Part shown: positions 8,400 through 15,957 of the stretch, one piece after another
Layout of the letters: each line of letters starts with the position of its first letter
How positions within the stretch are numbered: the first letter of the stretch is position 1
Assembly (NCBI GenBank): GCA_021443415.1
Contig: JABUTZ010000010.1
Location: forward strand, 94,140 to 127,496
Direction: 5' to 3'
Source: Bacteroidaceae bacterium
Lineage (GTDB): Bacteria; Bacteroidota; Bacteroidia; Bacteroidales; Bacteroidaceae
Length of the DNA: 33,357 nucleotides
Made by a program: the position numbers and the translations under genes
Notes under the pieces: model-generated
What the model was told of the DNA's origin: nothing
What the model saw: the letters and a program-made list of their open reading frames with translations, nothing else
Databases searched by the model: none

Positions 8400-9674
8400 T
8401 TACTTGTTGATGAATTTCCTGCCGTTCGCGATGACCAGTCCCCTGTGGCTGGCGCCCACGCGCTCGCCGCCGATGCCATACATCGCAGCTGCGTTCTGCC
8501 TGCCGGCCGCATTGACGGCGTCGATGGCTGTGGTCGTGCCGTCGGCGAGAGTGATGGTCAGCTGGGCCGCCACCTCGGAGATGCCTGCCGAGTAATAAGC
8601 CTTGCGCGAGGGTATGGCGGTGCCGTCCTTGATCTTGGCGAAGACGGGCTTGCCGCTTGCCGTCGTGAAGGCATAGTCGTTGGCTCCTGCCGTTGCACCC
8701 CTCACGACACCGATGAGTGTGTTCGTGCCGAGGGCGGCAGGCGCGTCGCTTGTGGCAAGGAACGTGTATGTCTGGCCTGCAGTGCCGCTGACAATCACGC
8801 CCTCGCCGGCGGGAATGACGCTGCACGAAGCCACCTTCGTAGCCTTCACGTTGGTACCCTCGGGAGAGCCGAGCGTATAGACAGACACACCCTCGGGCAC
8901 CGCCGCATTGAAGGGCAGGCAGAGAGTGGCGAGACCAGCCTCCGAGATGGCGACGTTGGCATAGATGTCGATGCTCGCGAGCGTGTAGCCGATGCCCGAC
9001 ACGATCATGCCTTTGTCCTTCATGGCCGCCAGCATGTCGGCGGTGATGGTGAACTCATAGCAGTCGCCGGCGATGGACACATATTCGGTTCCAGGCATCA
9101 GATTCCAGTCGCTCTTCAGTATGCCTCCCTGCGCTCCTCCCTGGACATCCTTGCAGTTGAGGCGAATCACGTCGCCCGCCTTGGCGCATGCGAAGCAAGA
9201 GGCGTCGATCGTCGCCCACTTGCTCACACCCGCGCTCCAGTCGATCGGGCTTTCGCCGATCCAGACGGCATTGCCCAGTTCGGCGGCCGAGGTGCCGGCA
9301 TTGATGTCGACGGCGGTGAGCGTATAGCCGGCGCCCGACAGTATCAGTCCGCCGTTCTTCAGCTCATGTAGCATCAGCGAGGTGAGCACATACTCGACAC
9401 TGGTGGTCGTGGCACTGAGGAGCGTGCTGCCGGCACCGAGGAGCAACGTCCAGCCGCTGTTGTTCAGCTGGATCTGCGGCCAGCCTTCCATAGCCACATC
9501 CTTTACCGTGAACACGAGGCGGTCGCCGACCTCGGCGGCGGCAAACCCCTCCTTGGCGATAGGTTCGAAATCGCCCCATGACGTAGAGAAGCTCTTCTCT
9601 CCCGTCCAGATTGTCTCTGCGCAGACCGTGGTGGCAAGCGAGAGGAACAAGGTTAAAAACAGATTGCGTTTCAT
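8400..9674 (-). CDS. Secreted two-module binding-type protein, no catalytic domain, with sorting-type tail
   Basis: A 424-residue protein with signal peptide MKRNLFLTLFLSLATTVCA. It has two CBM-like modules (about 20-126, starting ETIWTGE; about 135-238, starting AVWIGE), then a domain (about 245-372: EAGLATLCLPFNAAVPEGVS ... VIPAGEGVIVSG ... IPSRKAYY) that recurs in Prevotella secreted proteins, and a tail ending GLVIANGRKFINK. The first 128 residues are closely related to those of the CE7 esterase two genes downstream, including the signal peptide, indicating duplication. No hydrolase motif is seen, so a role in holding glycan or enzyme at the surface is inferred. The frame extends to 9761, but that part lies across and beyond the -7 box at 9707; the ATG at 9674 is chosen. 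First gene of the operon running to 6084. Confidence 0.85.
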   Translation of the reverse strand: MKRNLFLTLFLSLATTVCAETIWTGEKSFSTSWGDFEPIAKEGFAAAEVGDRLVFTVKDVAMEGWPQIQLNNSGWTLLLGAGSTLLSATTTSVEYVLTSLMLHELKNGGLILSGAGYTLTAVDINAGTSAAELGNAVWIGESPIDWSAGVSKWATIDASCFACAKAGDVIRLNCKDVQGGAQGGILKSDWNLMPGTEYVSIAGDCYEFTITADMLAAMKDKGMIVSGIGYTLASIDIYANVAISEAGLATLCLPFNAAVPEGVSVYTLGSPEGTNVKATKVASCSVIPAGEGVIVSGTAGQTYTFLATSDAPAALGTNTLIGVVRGATAGANDYAFTTASGKPVFAKIKDGTAIPSRKAYYSAGISEVAAQLTITLADGTTTAIDAVNAAGRQNAAAMYGIGGERVGASHRGLVIANGRKFINK

Positions 9675-9706
9675 TTGTTTTACAGTTAGTTTACGTTTTG
9701 ATGGTG

Positions 9707-9714
9707 CAAAAATA
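9707..9714 (-). promoter_or_regulatory. -7 promoter element of the operon 9674-6084
   Basis: Minus strand reads TATTTTTG, fitting TAnnTTTG, about 33 nt upstream of the ATG at 9674. The nearest TTTG upstream is only 16 nt away, so the -33 box is weak, as expected of an activator-dependent promoter. Confidence 0.5.
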
Positions 9715-9764
9715 TGCAGTGTCTGCGAAACAAAAAAATAAACGGACGTTTCTGCAAACAATCT

Positions 9765-9783
9765 GCTAAAATTGTATCAATTT
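9765..9783 (-). promoter_or_regulatory. Degenerate operator-like box upstream of the 9674 operon (copy 4)
   Basis: Forward strand reads GCTAAAATTGTATCAATTT, against GCTAAAAAAGTACCATTGC at the SusC copy: the GCTAAAA, GTA and CA positions are kept. Its core (9768-9776) is 53 nt from the -7 box, one less than the other three. Position supports it more than sequence does. Confidence 0.35.
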
Positions 9784-9817
9784 GGGGTTTGGGGTTTGGG
9801 GTTATTGGGTTTAAGGG
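9781..9817 (+). repeat. G-tract repeat (TTTGGGG)3 plus two GGG runs, possible G-quadruplex
   Basis: Three tandem 7-mers TTTGGGG (9781-9801), then GGG at 9807-9809 and 9815-9817: five G-tracts with 3-5 nt loops, able in principle to form a G-quadruplex. It lies in the 295-bp divergent control region between genes at 9674 (-) and 9970 (+), between their two operator-like boxes. Confidence 0.6.
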
Positions 9818-9862
9818 TTAGTATACCCGTAGTGAATGGCTATTATGTCCATGCACGAGCGC

Positions 9863-9882
9863 GCGATGGTACTTTTTTAGCC
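9863..9882 (+). promoter_or_regulatory. Operator-like box upstream of the plus-strand esterase operon (copy 3)
   Basis: Plus strand reads GCGATGGTACTTTTTTAGCC. The TACTTTTTT core (9870-9878) is 54 nt from the -7 box at 9933 (9879-9932 between), identical spacing and orientation to the copies at 4424 and 5959. Confidence 0.65.
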
Positions 9883-9908
9883 AATCATGACACATAAGTG
9901 CGGTTGCA

Positions 9909-9940
9909 TTTGGAAGATGCGCATATAATGACTACCTTTG
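9909..9940 (+). promoter_or_regulatory. Promoter of the sialate-esterase-like / CE7 operon
   Basis: -33 TTTG (9909-9912), 20-nt spacer, -7 TACCTTTG (9933-9940), 29 nt before the ATG at 9970. Both boxes match the Bacteroidetes consensus exactly and are laid out like those of the GH36 remnant. Confidence 0.72.
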
Positions 9941-9969
9941 TACGGAACAAACCAACACCGTCCGAACAC

Positions 9970-11457
9970 ATGAAAAGATTTCTGCTCCCAATCGTCCTCA
10001 TGGCGGTGGCGACGAATGCCCTCGCCCTCGAACTGCCCGAGATCATCGGCTCGGACATGATGCTCCAGCAACAGACCGAGGCAAGGCTGTGGGGCTGGGC
10101 GAGCGCCGGCTCGCAGGTATGCGTCGCCACGTCGTGGGACAACGCCGTACATACGGCCACCGCCGACGCGAGGAGCGGTCGCTGGGAGGTGCGTGTGCGC
10201 ACACCAAAGGCATCGTACGACAGCCACTCCATCACCGTCACGGGCGACGGCGAGACGCGACGGATAGGGAATGTCCTCGTCGGCGAGGTGTGGTTCTGCT
10301 CCGGACAGTCGAACATGGAGATGCCCTTGGGCGGGTTCTGGAACTGCCCCGTCGAGGGGTCGAACGAGGCGATTGCCACAGCGGGCAAGTACCGCAGGGC
10401 AATCCGTATGGCCACGATAGCCAGGACGGCGGCGGCGACACCCGCCGACCGCGTGCGGGGCCGGTGGGAGACGTGCGAGCCGCAGCATGCCCAGCACTTC
10501 TCTGCCGTGGGATATTTCTTCGCACGCACGCTGACCGACCTGCTCGACGTGCCCGTGGGCATCATCAACTGCTCGTGGGGAGGCAGCGCCGTCGAGGGGT
10601 GGATGCCCAAGGAGATCCTCGAGACCTATCCCGACGGACTCACTCCGATGGACGACACCGAGTACCACCGCAAGATGGTGATGTACAACGGCATGCTCCA
10701 CCCTCTCGCCGGCTATACGGTCAAGGGATTTCTATGGAACCAGGGCGAGACCAACGTGGGGCGCGAGCAGGAGTATTTCGAGCGCTTCCAGACGATGGTG
10801 CGCCTGTGGCGGAAGCTGTGGGACCAGCCCGCCGACCGCCTGCCCATCTACACCGTCGAACTCCCGGGCTACAGCTACGGCGACCGGAACGGAGATGCCG
10901 CCGCCCGCTTCCGCGAGGTGCAGCACAGGATCGCCCACACGCTCGAGCACTGCGGCTGTGTCTCGACGAGCGACCTCGTCTATGACTATGAGGTGGAGCA
11001 GATCCACGCCACGAAGAAGCGCGAGATCGGCCAGCGACTGGCGTATATGGCCGCCACGCGCGACTATGGCATGAGCGGCTTCTGGGCTGAGAATCCCGAG
11101 TTCGAGCGCATGTGCGTCGTCGAGGCGAACGCCGGCGACAGGAAGGTGATTGCGGGCAGCTCCGTGGCAGACAATGCGAACCATCGGGGCAAGGTGGTGG
11201 AGATGTACTTCACCAACTGCCGCGACGGCTTCGACCGCATGCAGGACATCGAGGGCTTCGAGGCGGCCGGCGACGACGGCGTGTTCCACCCCGCCGTGGT
11301 CTGGGCGACCAGCAACGGCCAGAGTCCGCTCCTGCGCCTCGTCTGCCCCGCAGTGGCCGAGGTCAAGAGTGTGCGCTACTGCTTCAAGAACTTCGTCGTG
11401 GGCAGGCTCCACAACTCGCGCCAACAGCCCATCGTGCCTTTCCGAACAGACAAATAA
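9970..11457 (+). CDS. Sialate O-acetylesterase-like SGNH carbohydrate esterase
   Basis: Secreted esterase predicted to remove O-acetyl groups from sugars. Although the family is named for sialic acid, many Bacteroidetes members sit in plant-glycan loci, as here beside CE7 genes. The 495-residue protein has signal peptide MKRFLLPIVLMAVATNALA, an N-terminal beta domain (about 21-103), and the SGNH blocks VWFCSGQSNMEMP (nucleophile Ser114), INCSWGGSAVEGW (about 199-211), FLWNQGETN (254-262) and QIHATKKREIGQRLA (catalytic His346). The frame is open from 9898, but the promoter at 9909-9940 and the signal peptide fix the start at 9970. The CE7 gene follows after 15 bp. No sorting tail is present, so a periplasmic location is likely. 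Confidence 0.92.
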   Translation: MKRFLLPIVLMAVATNALALELPEIIGSDMMLQQQTEARLWGWASAGSQVCVATSWDNAVHTATADARSGRWEVRVRTPKASYDSHSITVTGDGETRRIGNVLVGEVWFCSGQSNMEMPLGGFWNCPVEGSNEAIATAGKYRRAIRMATIARTAAATPADRVRGRWETCEPQHAQHFSAVGYFFARTLTDLLDVPVGIINCSWGGSAVEGWMPKEILETYPDGLTPMDDTEYHRKMVMYNGMLHPLAGYTVKGFLWNQGETNVGREQEYFERFQTMVRLWRKLWDQPADRLPIYTVELPGYSYGDRNGDAAARFREVQHRIAHTLEHCGCVSTSDLVYDYEVEQIHATKKREIGQRLAYMAATRDYGMSGFWAENPEFERMCVVEANAGDRKVIAGSSVADNANHRGKVVEMYFTNCRDGFDRMQDIEGFEAAGDDGVFHPAVVWATSNGQSPLLRLVCPAVAEVKSVRYCFKNFVVGRLHNSRQQPIVPFRTDK

Positions 11458-11472
11458 AAATCCAACAACCGC

Positions 11473-12804
11473 ATGAAACGCATTTTTTCCTCCGTCCTTC
11501 TCGCCGCAGGCGTCAGTCTTGCCGCGGCGCAGGTGCAAGTGAGTGTTCATCCCGACAACCAATGGGTGTGGCATGCGCCCGAGACTCCCGTGGTGCGGAT
11601 AGTCGCCAAGGACGCCGCGCTGAAAGCCGTGTCGGCAGAAATAACGCTCGTCGTCACCACCGACACACAGACTCCCGTGTGCGAACTGGCGCAGAGTGTG
11701 CGCATCGCCGCCGGCGACAGTGCGGTGCTGACGTTCAAGCCGTCGGTCACCGTGCCGGGCATCTACAAGTGCCGTGTGATGGCCGACGGAGCCGACGTCC
11801 TTGACTTCCCCTTCCAGCAATATGCAGGCACGGCGAAGGCGAGCCACTTCAACATCGCCTTCGAGCCCGAGAACATCGTGTCGCTGCCCGACCACCAGCC
11901 CGACTTCGAGGCTTTCTGGAACGAGGCGCGCCGCGAACTCGCCCAGGTGGAACCCCACTACGAGATGACGGAGCTGAAGGAGAAGAGTTCGCGCTTCAAG
12001 CGTTTCTATCTCGTACGCATGCTCTCCCTCGGCGGCGACACCATCCAAGCCTATCTCACCATTCCCACCAAGGCGAGCAAGCCCCACCGGTCGTCCTATC
12101 TCGGCGAGCAGGCGCAGGGCAAGCTGTATCCCGTCCATATCGTCTATATGGGCTACGACAGCGGTGTGTGGGACTTGGACACGGGCGACAACGGCTGGAT
12201 CCAACTCCTGGTGAGCGTGCGCGGACAGGCTCTCAACAAGCCCACTAACAAGTACGGCGACTGGATTCGCCACGGGCTGCAGAGTCCGCAGACTTACTAC
12301 TACCGCGGGGCGTACATGGACTGCGTGAGGGCGATCGACTTCGTGTGCACCCTTCCCGAGGCGGACAAGAGCCGCATCTACGCCGAGGGTGGCAGCCAGG
12401 GCGGGGCGTTCACCACCGCCGCGGCGGCTCTCGACCATCGTCTTGCCGCCGTCGCCCCCTACATCACGTTCATGAGCGACTTCCCCGACTACTTCCGGAT
12501 CGTGGACTGGCCCGCGCGTCCCATCTTCGAGCAGCAGCACGCACTGGGGCTGAGCGACGGGGAGATGTACCGCACGATGTCCTATTTCGACATCAAGAAC
12601 CTGGCACGATGGGTCGAGTGCCCCGTCTTCCTTGGCATCGGACTCCAGGACCCCACCTGTCCGCCCCACACCAACCTCTCGGGCTACAACCTGATGAATG
12701 TCGCCAAGCGACTGACCGTCTATCCCCGCCACGGCCACCACGTCGACTACAGCCACTGGAACGCGGCCGTCATCGACTGGTTTGACCACTACAGGAGGGA
12801 ATAG
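11473..12804 (+). CDS. CE7 acetyl esterase, compact form without modules or tail
   Basis: Acetyl-xylan esterase / cephalosporin-C deacetylase family, removing acetyl groups from imported oligosaccharides. The 443-residue protein has signal peptide MKRIFSSVLLAAGVSLAAA, an Ig-like N-terminal domain (about 22-128: QVSVHPDNQWVWHAPETPVV) and a CE7 alpha/beta-hydrolase domain (about 129-441) with Ser308 in GGSQGG, Asp393 in LQDPTCPP and His422 in PRHGHHVD. YYYRGAYMDCVRAIDFVC is identical in the other CE7 protein of this window, showing close paralogy. It lacks that protein's two CBM-like modules and C-terminal tail, which suggests a periplasmic rather than surface site (inference). Second gene of the operon with the esterase 15 bp upstream. 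Confidence 0.93.
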   Translation: MKRIFSSVLLAAGVSLAAAQVQVSVHPDNQWVWHAPETPVVRIVAKDAALKAVSAEITLVVTTDTQTPVCELAQSVRIAAGDSAVLTFKPSVTVPGIYKCRVMADGADVLDFPFQQYAGTAKASHFNIAFEPENIVSLPDHQPDFEAFWNEARRELAQVEPHYEMTELKEKSSRFKRFYLVRMLSLGGDTIQAYLTIPTKASKPHRSSYLGEQAQGKLYPVHIVYMGYDSGVWDLDTGDNGWIQLLVSVRGQALNKPTNKYGDWIRHGLQSPQTYYYRGAYMDCVRAIDFVCTLPEADKSRIYAEGGSQGGAFTTAAAALDHRLAAVAPYITFMSDFPDYFRIVDWPARPIFEQQHALGLSDGEMYRTMSYFDIKNLARWVECPVFLGIGLQDPTCPPHTNLSGYNLMNVAKRLTVYPRHGHHVDYSHWNAAVIDWFDHYRRE

Positions 12805-12864
12805 CCGATTCTCTCCGCCATCATATTAAATCCTTGCCTTATATTATCAAAAACTTGCGCATGA

Positions 12865-12888
12865 GTTCAAAGATGTGTAATCTTGAAC
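12865..12888. terminator. Imperfect hairpin between convergent genes
   Basis: GTTCAAAGAT (12865-12874) and ATCTTGAAC (12880-12888) pair around a 5-nt loop with one bulged base. It lies in the 137-bp gap between the convergent CE7 and 12942 genes. On the minus strand a T-rich tract follows (AAGTTTTTGATAAT). Weak terminator candidate. Confidence 0.35.
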
Positions 12889-12941
12889 CCGAAAAATGGT
12901 CATTAGACAGCAAATTTTCGTTTGTATGGCCTCTCTATTCG

Positions 12942-15668
12942 CTACCTTACGACAAACTTCTTTCCGTTGCGGATGTATATTCCGGGGGCGGGATTGGTGG
13001 CTGTCACCTTGATGCCGTCGATTGTGTGGAGAGTGCCGGCGGCCTTTGCTCCGGCGGCCTCGATGGCCTCTATCGCCGACGTGCCGTCTGTGCGGATGAT
13101 GTATGCGCGGCTCTCCTGGGTTGATGAGGCGGGGATGTAGCAGCGCGAGGGCTTCACCATGGGCCTCACGTCAATCACGATGAAGAAGCCTGTGCCAGAC
13201 TCGTGCTTCTGGAGCACATAGTCGCCGGGCACGGTCTCGTAGTCCACGTATGTGCCGGTGAGGAAGTCCGACGAATAGTCGTCCTGAGCCGCGCAACCGT
13301 AGTTGCTGTATGTCTGACTCACCGAATTCTCGCTCTTGATGATATACGGAACATTGGCTTCGAGCTCGTTGCCCGTATGCTCCGTGACTACGATGCTGCC
13401 CGCTTCCACTGACTTGCAGGCGTAGGCTGTCACTCCGCTTGGCATCTGCACCTTGTAGGGTGCGATGAACGTGCCCCACTGCGCCTCCGCCTTGATTGAC
13501 AATGTGCAGTCGTACTTGCCTGCCTCGACGATGTCGCCCACGACGGTGCCGTCGACGGTTGCCTTCCACTTGCCGTTCTCCTTAATCGTTGTGACTGAGG
13601 AATAGAGGGTCTGCTCGGAGCCGGCCGCGTCGTCATACTTCACCGAATATGTGTTGGCACCCTGCTCCCCGAAAGCGAATGCCTGCAACAGATGGCTCTT
13701 CGGATTCATCAGTTCCGTGGCGCCTTCGCCGGTCACGGTCACATTGTCGCCGCCCGACTGCAGGCTGTAACGCTTGCCTGAGTCAGCCTTCCATTTCGTC
13801 ACGCCCGACACCGGGATCGCAAGGCTGTTCACATCGTTGTATACATATATGTGTCCGATGGCGGTGTTGGGGCTTCCCTCCGCCTCCTTGTAGCTAACGG
13901 TTACGGTGGTCGTTCCGTCGGCATTGTCACCGTTGCCGAAGCCTGCTGGCGAAACCGTGAAGTCAGGATGGTCGCTGCGGACCTTGATCTCGCCGCCGTT
14001 GCCGATGCTCCAATCCATGGTGAATGTCTGCTGCGCCTTCTCGCCCTCATAGACATTGAAGTCGAGTCTGCTTGCGGAAGCGTTGAGATAGATCTTGCGC
14101 GTCACCTTGATGTTCTTAAATGTTTTAGATAATGAGCCTGACATGACGAAGCGAATATACTTGGCTCCGGTGTTGCTGAGGTCGTAAGGGCCATAACTGC
14201 CGCTCTTCGTTACATCTGCGATCTGCGTCCAATTGGACCCATCGACAGAATACTGGGCTTTGATGTGTGGACTAATGGACGCACTGGGAATTTCCGCATC
14301 AAAATACAATTTATCCGCGGGACCACTCAATGCCATAGAACTGCTTGTATAATTTACCAACGCGCTGCTTCCTCCGTCCTCATCGTAATACACATAGGCA
14401 ACCGTTGGCGCCGCCTGTGCCACGGTAATCACCAAATTCGCCTCTGCGGCGCTGTATTTATAGTCCTCGGCCTGTGAGACCTTCAGCACGGCGGTACCGT
14501 CCTTGAAGTTTGACTGGATGTACGGAGAGCCGTTGTTCTCGTGGAAAGTGGCATACTCGCCCCCCGACAGCGGGGTGACCGTAAACCCGGGGCGTGTGGC
14601 GTCGTTGGTAGAGACGATGGGGAACTGCTTGCCGTAGGTTGTTGTCAGCGTGTAGCCAGTATAGCCCTGCAGACTGATGGTGTTCGCGTGTCTTGAGACG
14701 GTAATGTCAAAGGATTTCACCGCCTCCTCATATCTGTCTGTGGCATTCTGCACGAAGGTGATGGTGGCAGTGCCGGCATTATATCCCTTTATCGTGTTGC
14801 TGGCGGCATCGTAAACGATTATCTCGCTTGGATGGTCCGGGTGGCATTGCGCCCCCGCCGGCGTGTTGTTCGTGATGGTGTAGTAGAAGTTCGCGCCGTC
14901 GCTTGCCGCGGCGGGAACAGCGTTGCTGACATTGGCAAAGGAGAAGATGACCTTGCTCTCGTCAACTTTCATCGCATTCGTCCCGCACTTGATGCTTGGC
15001 TTCAGCTTGTCGGCGAAATAGGCATATACGATATGTACGTTGTCTGCGAGGTGTGCGGCTGTCAGGCTGTAAGTGTATGTGCTCGCATTGGATATGAGGT
15101 GTTCATGATCGGCATCGCTGTACCATCCCACAAAAACCTTCCCCTCGCTTGGTGTTGCAGACAATGTGTATGAATGGTTGGGGGACTCGTTGTTGGTGAT
15201 TGACGCATACGATGAACTGCCATTGACAGTGGCCGTGCCTCCAGCCGTTGAAACGATGGTAAGGGAAGAGTTATATACCCTTACGAATTTTCCATATCTG
15301 TCATAATAATTCGTTCCTGATCCTCCACCTTTGAGGCTCTCGCTATAATTCGCCGAACTGCTTATACTTTGTGTGCAATCCTCATCACTATACCAACCCT
15401 TGAAGGCATAACCCGTAGAGGCTTGAGCAAAGAAATAGAATGTGAAAGATTTGCTCACGTCAAAAAATCCTCCTTTCTGTATCAGGTTTGTCTCCCAACT
15501 AACTGTATTGGAAGAGTTGACGCCAACCTTTCCGCAGTTACTGTCGCCAATGACATGAACCGTAACATCTGCATTGCTGACTGCCCATGAGTTCATGCTT
15601 GCACAGAAAGCGATGAGCAGGAAAATATGTCTCAAAATTTGTTTCATTGTTATGTTTTTGTTTTCCAT
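12942..15668 (-). CDS. Large secreted protein with InlB-type repeats, Ig-like domains and sorting-type tail
   Basis: A 908-residue exported protein of unknown function. The signal peptide lies in MKQILRHIFLLIAFCASMNS; translation may start at 15668 or at the ATG at 15647 (residue 8). Two InlB/Flg_new-like beta repeats are visible: STGYAFKGWYSDEDCTQSI (about 59-77) and EGKVFVGWYSDADHEHLI (about 174-191). Then come Ig-like/bacterial-Ig segments, a discoidin-like stretch (about 475-530, YSVDGSNWTQIADVTKSGSY ... GAKYIRFVMSG), and a C-terminal domain (WGTFIAPYKVQMPSGVTAYA ... ANVPYIIKSENS) of the same type as in the 8400-9674 protein. The tail ends PAPGIYIRNGKKFVVR. No catalytic motif is recognised; adhesin or glycan binder is a guess. 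It diverges from the GH53 gene. Confidence 0.82.
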   Translation of the reverse strand: MENKNITMKQILRHIFLLIAFCASMNSWAVSNADVTVHVIGDSNCGKVGVNSSNTVSWETNLIQKGGFFDVSKSFTFYFFAQASTGYAFKGWYSDEDCTQSISSSANYSESLKGGGSGTNYYDRYGKFVRVYNSSLTIVSTAGGTATVNGSSSYASITNNESPNHSYTLSATPSEGKVFVGWYSDADHEHLISNASTYTYSLTAAHLADNVHIVYAYFADKLKPSIKCGTNAMKVDESKVIFSFANVSNAVPAAASDGANFYYTITNNTPAGAQCHPDHPSEIIVYDAASNTIKGYNAGTATITFVQNATDRYEEAVKSFDITVSRHANTISLQGYTGYTLTTTYGKQFPIVSTNDATRPGFTVTPLSGGEYATFHENNGSPYIQSNFKDGTAVLKVSQAEDYKYSAAEANLVITVAQAAPTVAYVYYDEDGGSSALVNYTSSSMALSGPADKLYFDAEIPSASISPHIKAQYSVDGSNWTQIADVTKSGSYGPYDLSNTGAKYIRFVMSGSLSKTFKNIKVTRKIYLNASASRLDFNVYEGEKAQQTFTMDWSIGNGGEIKVRSDHPDFTVSPAGFGNGDNADGTTTVTVSYKEAEGSPNTAIGHIYVYNDVNSLAIPVSGVTKWKADSGKRYSLQSGGDNVTVTGEGATELMNPKSHLLQAFAFGEQGANTYSVKYDDAAGSEQTLYSSVTTIKENGKWKATVDGTVVGDIVEAGKYDCTLSIKAEAQWGTFIAPYKVQMPSGVTAYACKSVEAGSIVVTEHTGNELEANVPYIIKSENSVSQTYSNYGCAAQDDYSSDFLTGTYVDYETVPGDYVLQKHESGTGFFIVIDVRPMVKPSRCYIPASSTQESRAYIIRTDGTSAIEAIEAAGAKAAGTLHTIDGIKVTATNPAPGIYIRNGKKFVVR

Positions 15669-15702
15669 ATTAGTGCTGTGGACTTTTCCACCAAATTCGT
15701 TG

Positions 15703-15734
15703 CAAAATTACCACTTTATTCCCATTCAGCCAAG
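15703..15734 (-). promoter_or_regulatory. Promoter of the 15668 gene
   Basis: Minus strand: CTTG (15731-15734) as a weak -33 box, 20-nt spacer, -7 TAATTTTG (15703-15710). It is 34 nt upstream of the ATG at 15668. No operator-like box of the esterase type is seen at 54 nt. Confidence 0.5.
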
Positions 15735-15825
15735 AAATTTACCGAAATTGCCACAAAAAGACCGAATTTTATGCCGTACGTGGAACATGCCTTTGAGGAA
15801 AAATCACAAAATTGCCGCCTGAGTT

Positions 15826-15857
15826 GTTGCACGATTGAAATACATTCACTAACTTTG
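15826..15857 (+). promoter_or_regulatory. Promoter of the GH53 gene
   Basis: GTTG (15826-15829) as a weak -33 box, 20-nt spacer, -7 TAACTTTG (15850-15857). The leader to the ATG at 15958 is about 95 nt and A/T-rich. The operator-like box is absent at the corresponding distance, so GH53 appears to lie outside that regulon. Confidence 0.5.
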
Positions 15858-15957
15858 TAGCGGAAATTTTTGTATATATATCGGAAAATATCCGCCAACA
15901 TGGAAATAAAACGAGACAGATACTAAAACCCCAAAATAACCTTTTATAAAAATACAC

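Noticed and set aside
9898-9969. Longer N-terminus for the SGNH esterase
   Set aside because: It would begin upstream of the promoter boxes at 9909-9940 and precede a good signal peptide at 9970.
10732-12789. 685-residue open frame on the minus strand
   Set aside because: Antisense to the SGNH and CE7 esterases, which have complete motifs. Long antisense frames are expected in GC-rich codon-biased DNA, and its Val/His/Asp/Gly-rich product has no domain.
15751-15770. A CAAAAAGACCGAATT stretch resembling the operator box upstream of the 15668 gene
   Set aside because: It lies about 44 rather than 54 nt from the -7 box and lacks the TAC/GTA core, so it is probably chance similarity in AT-rich DNA.
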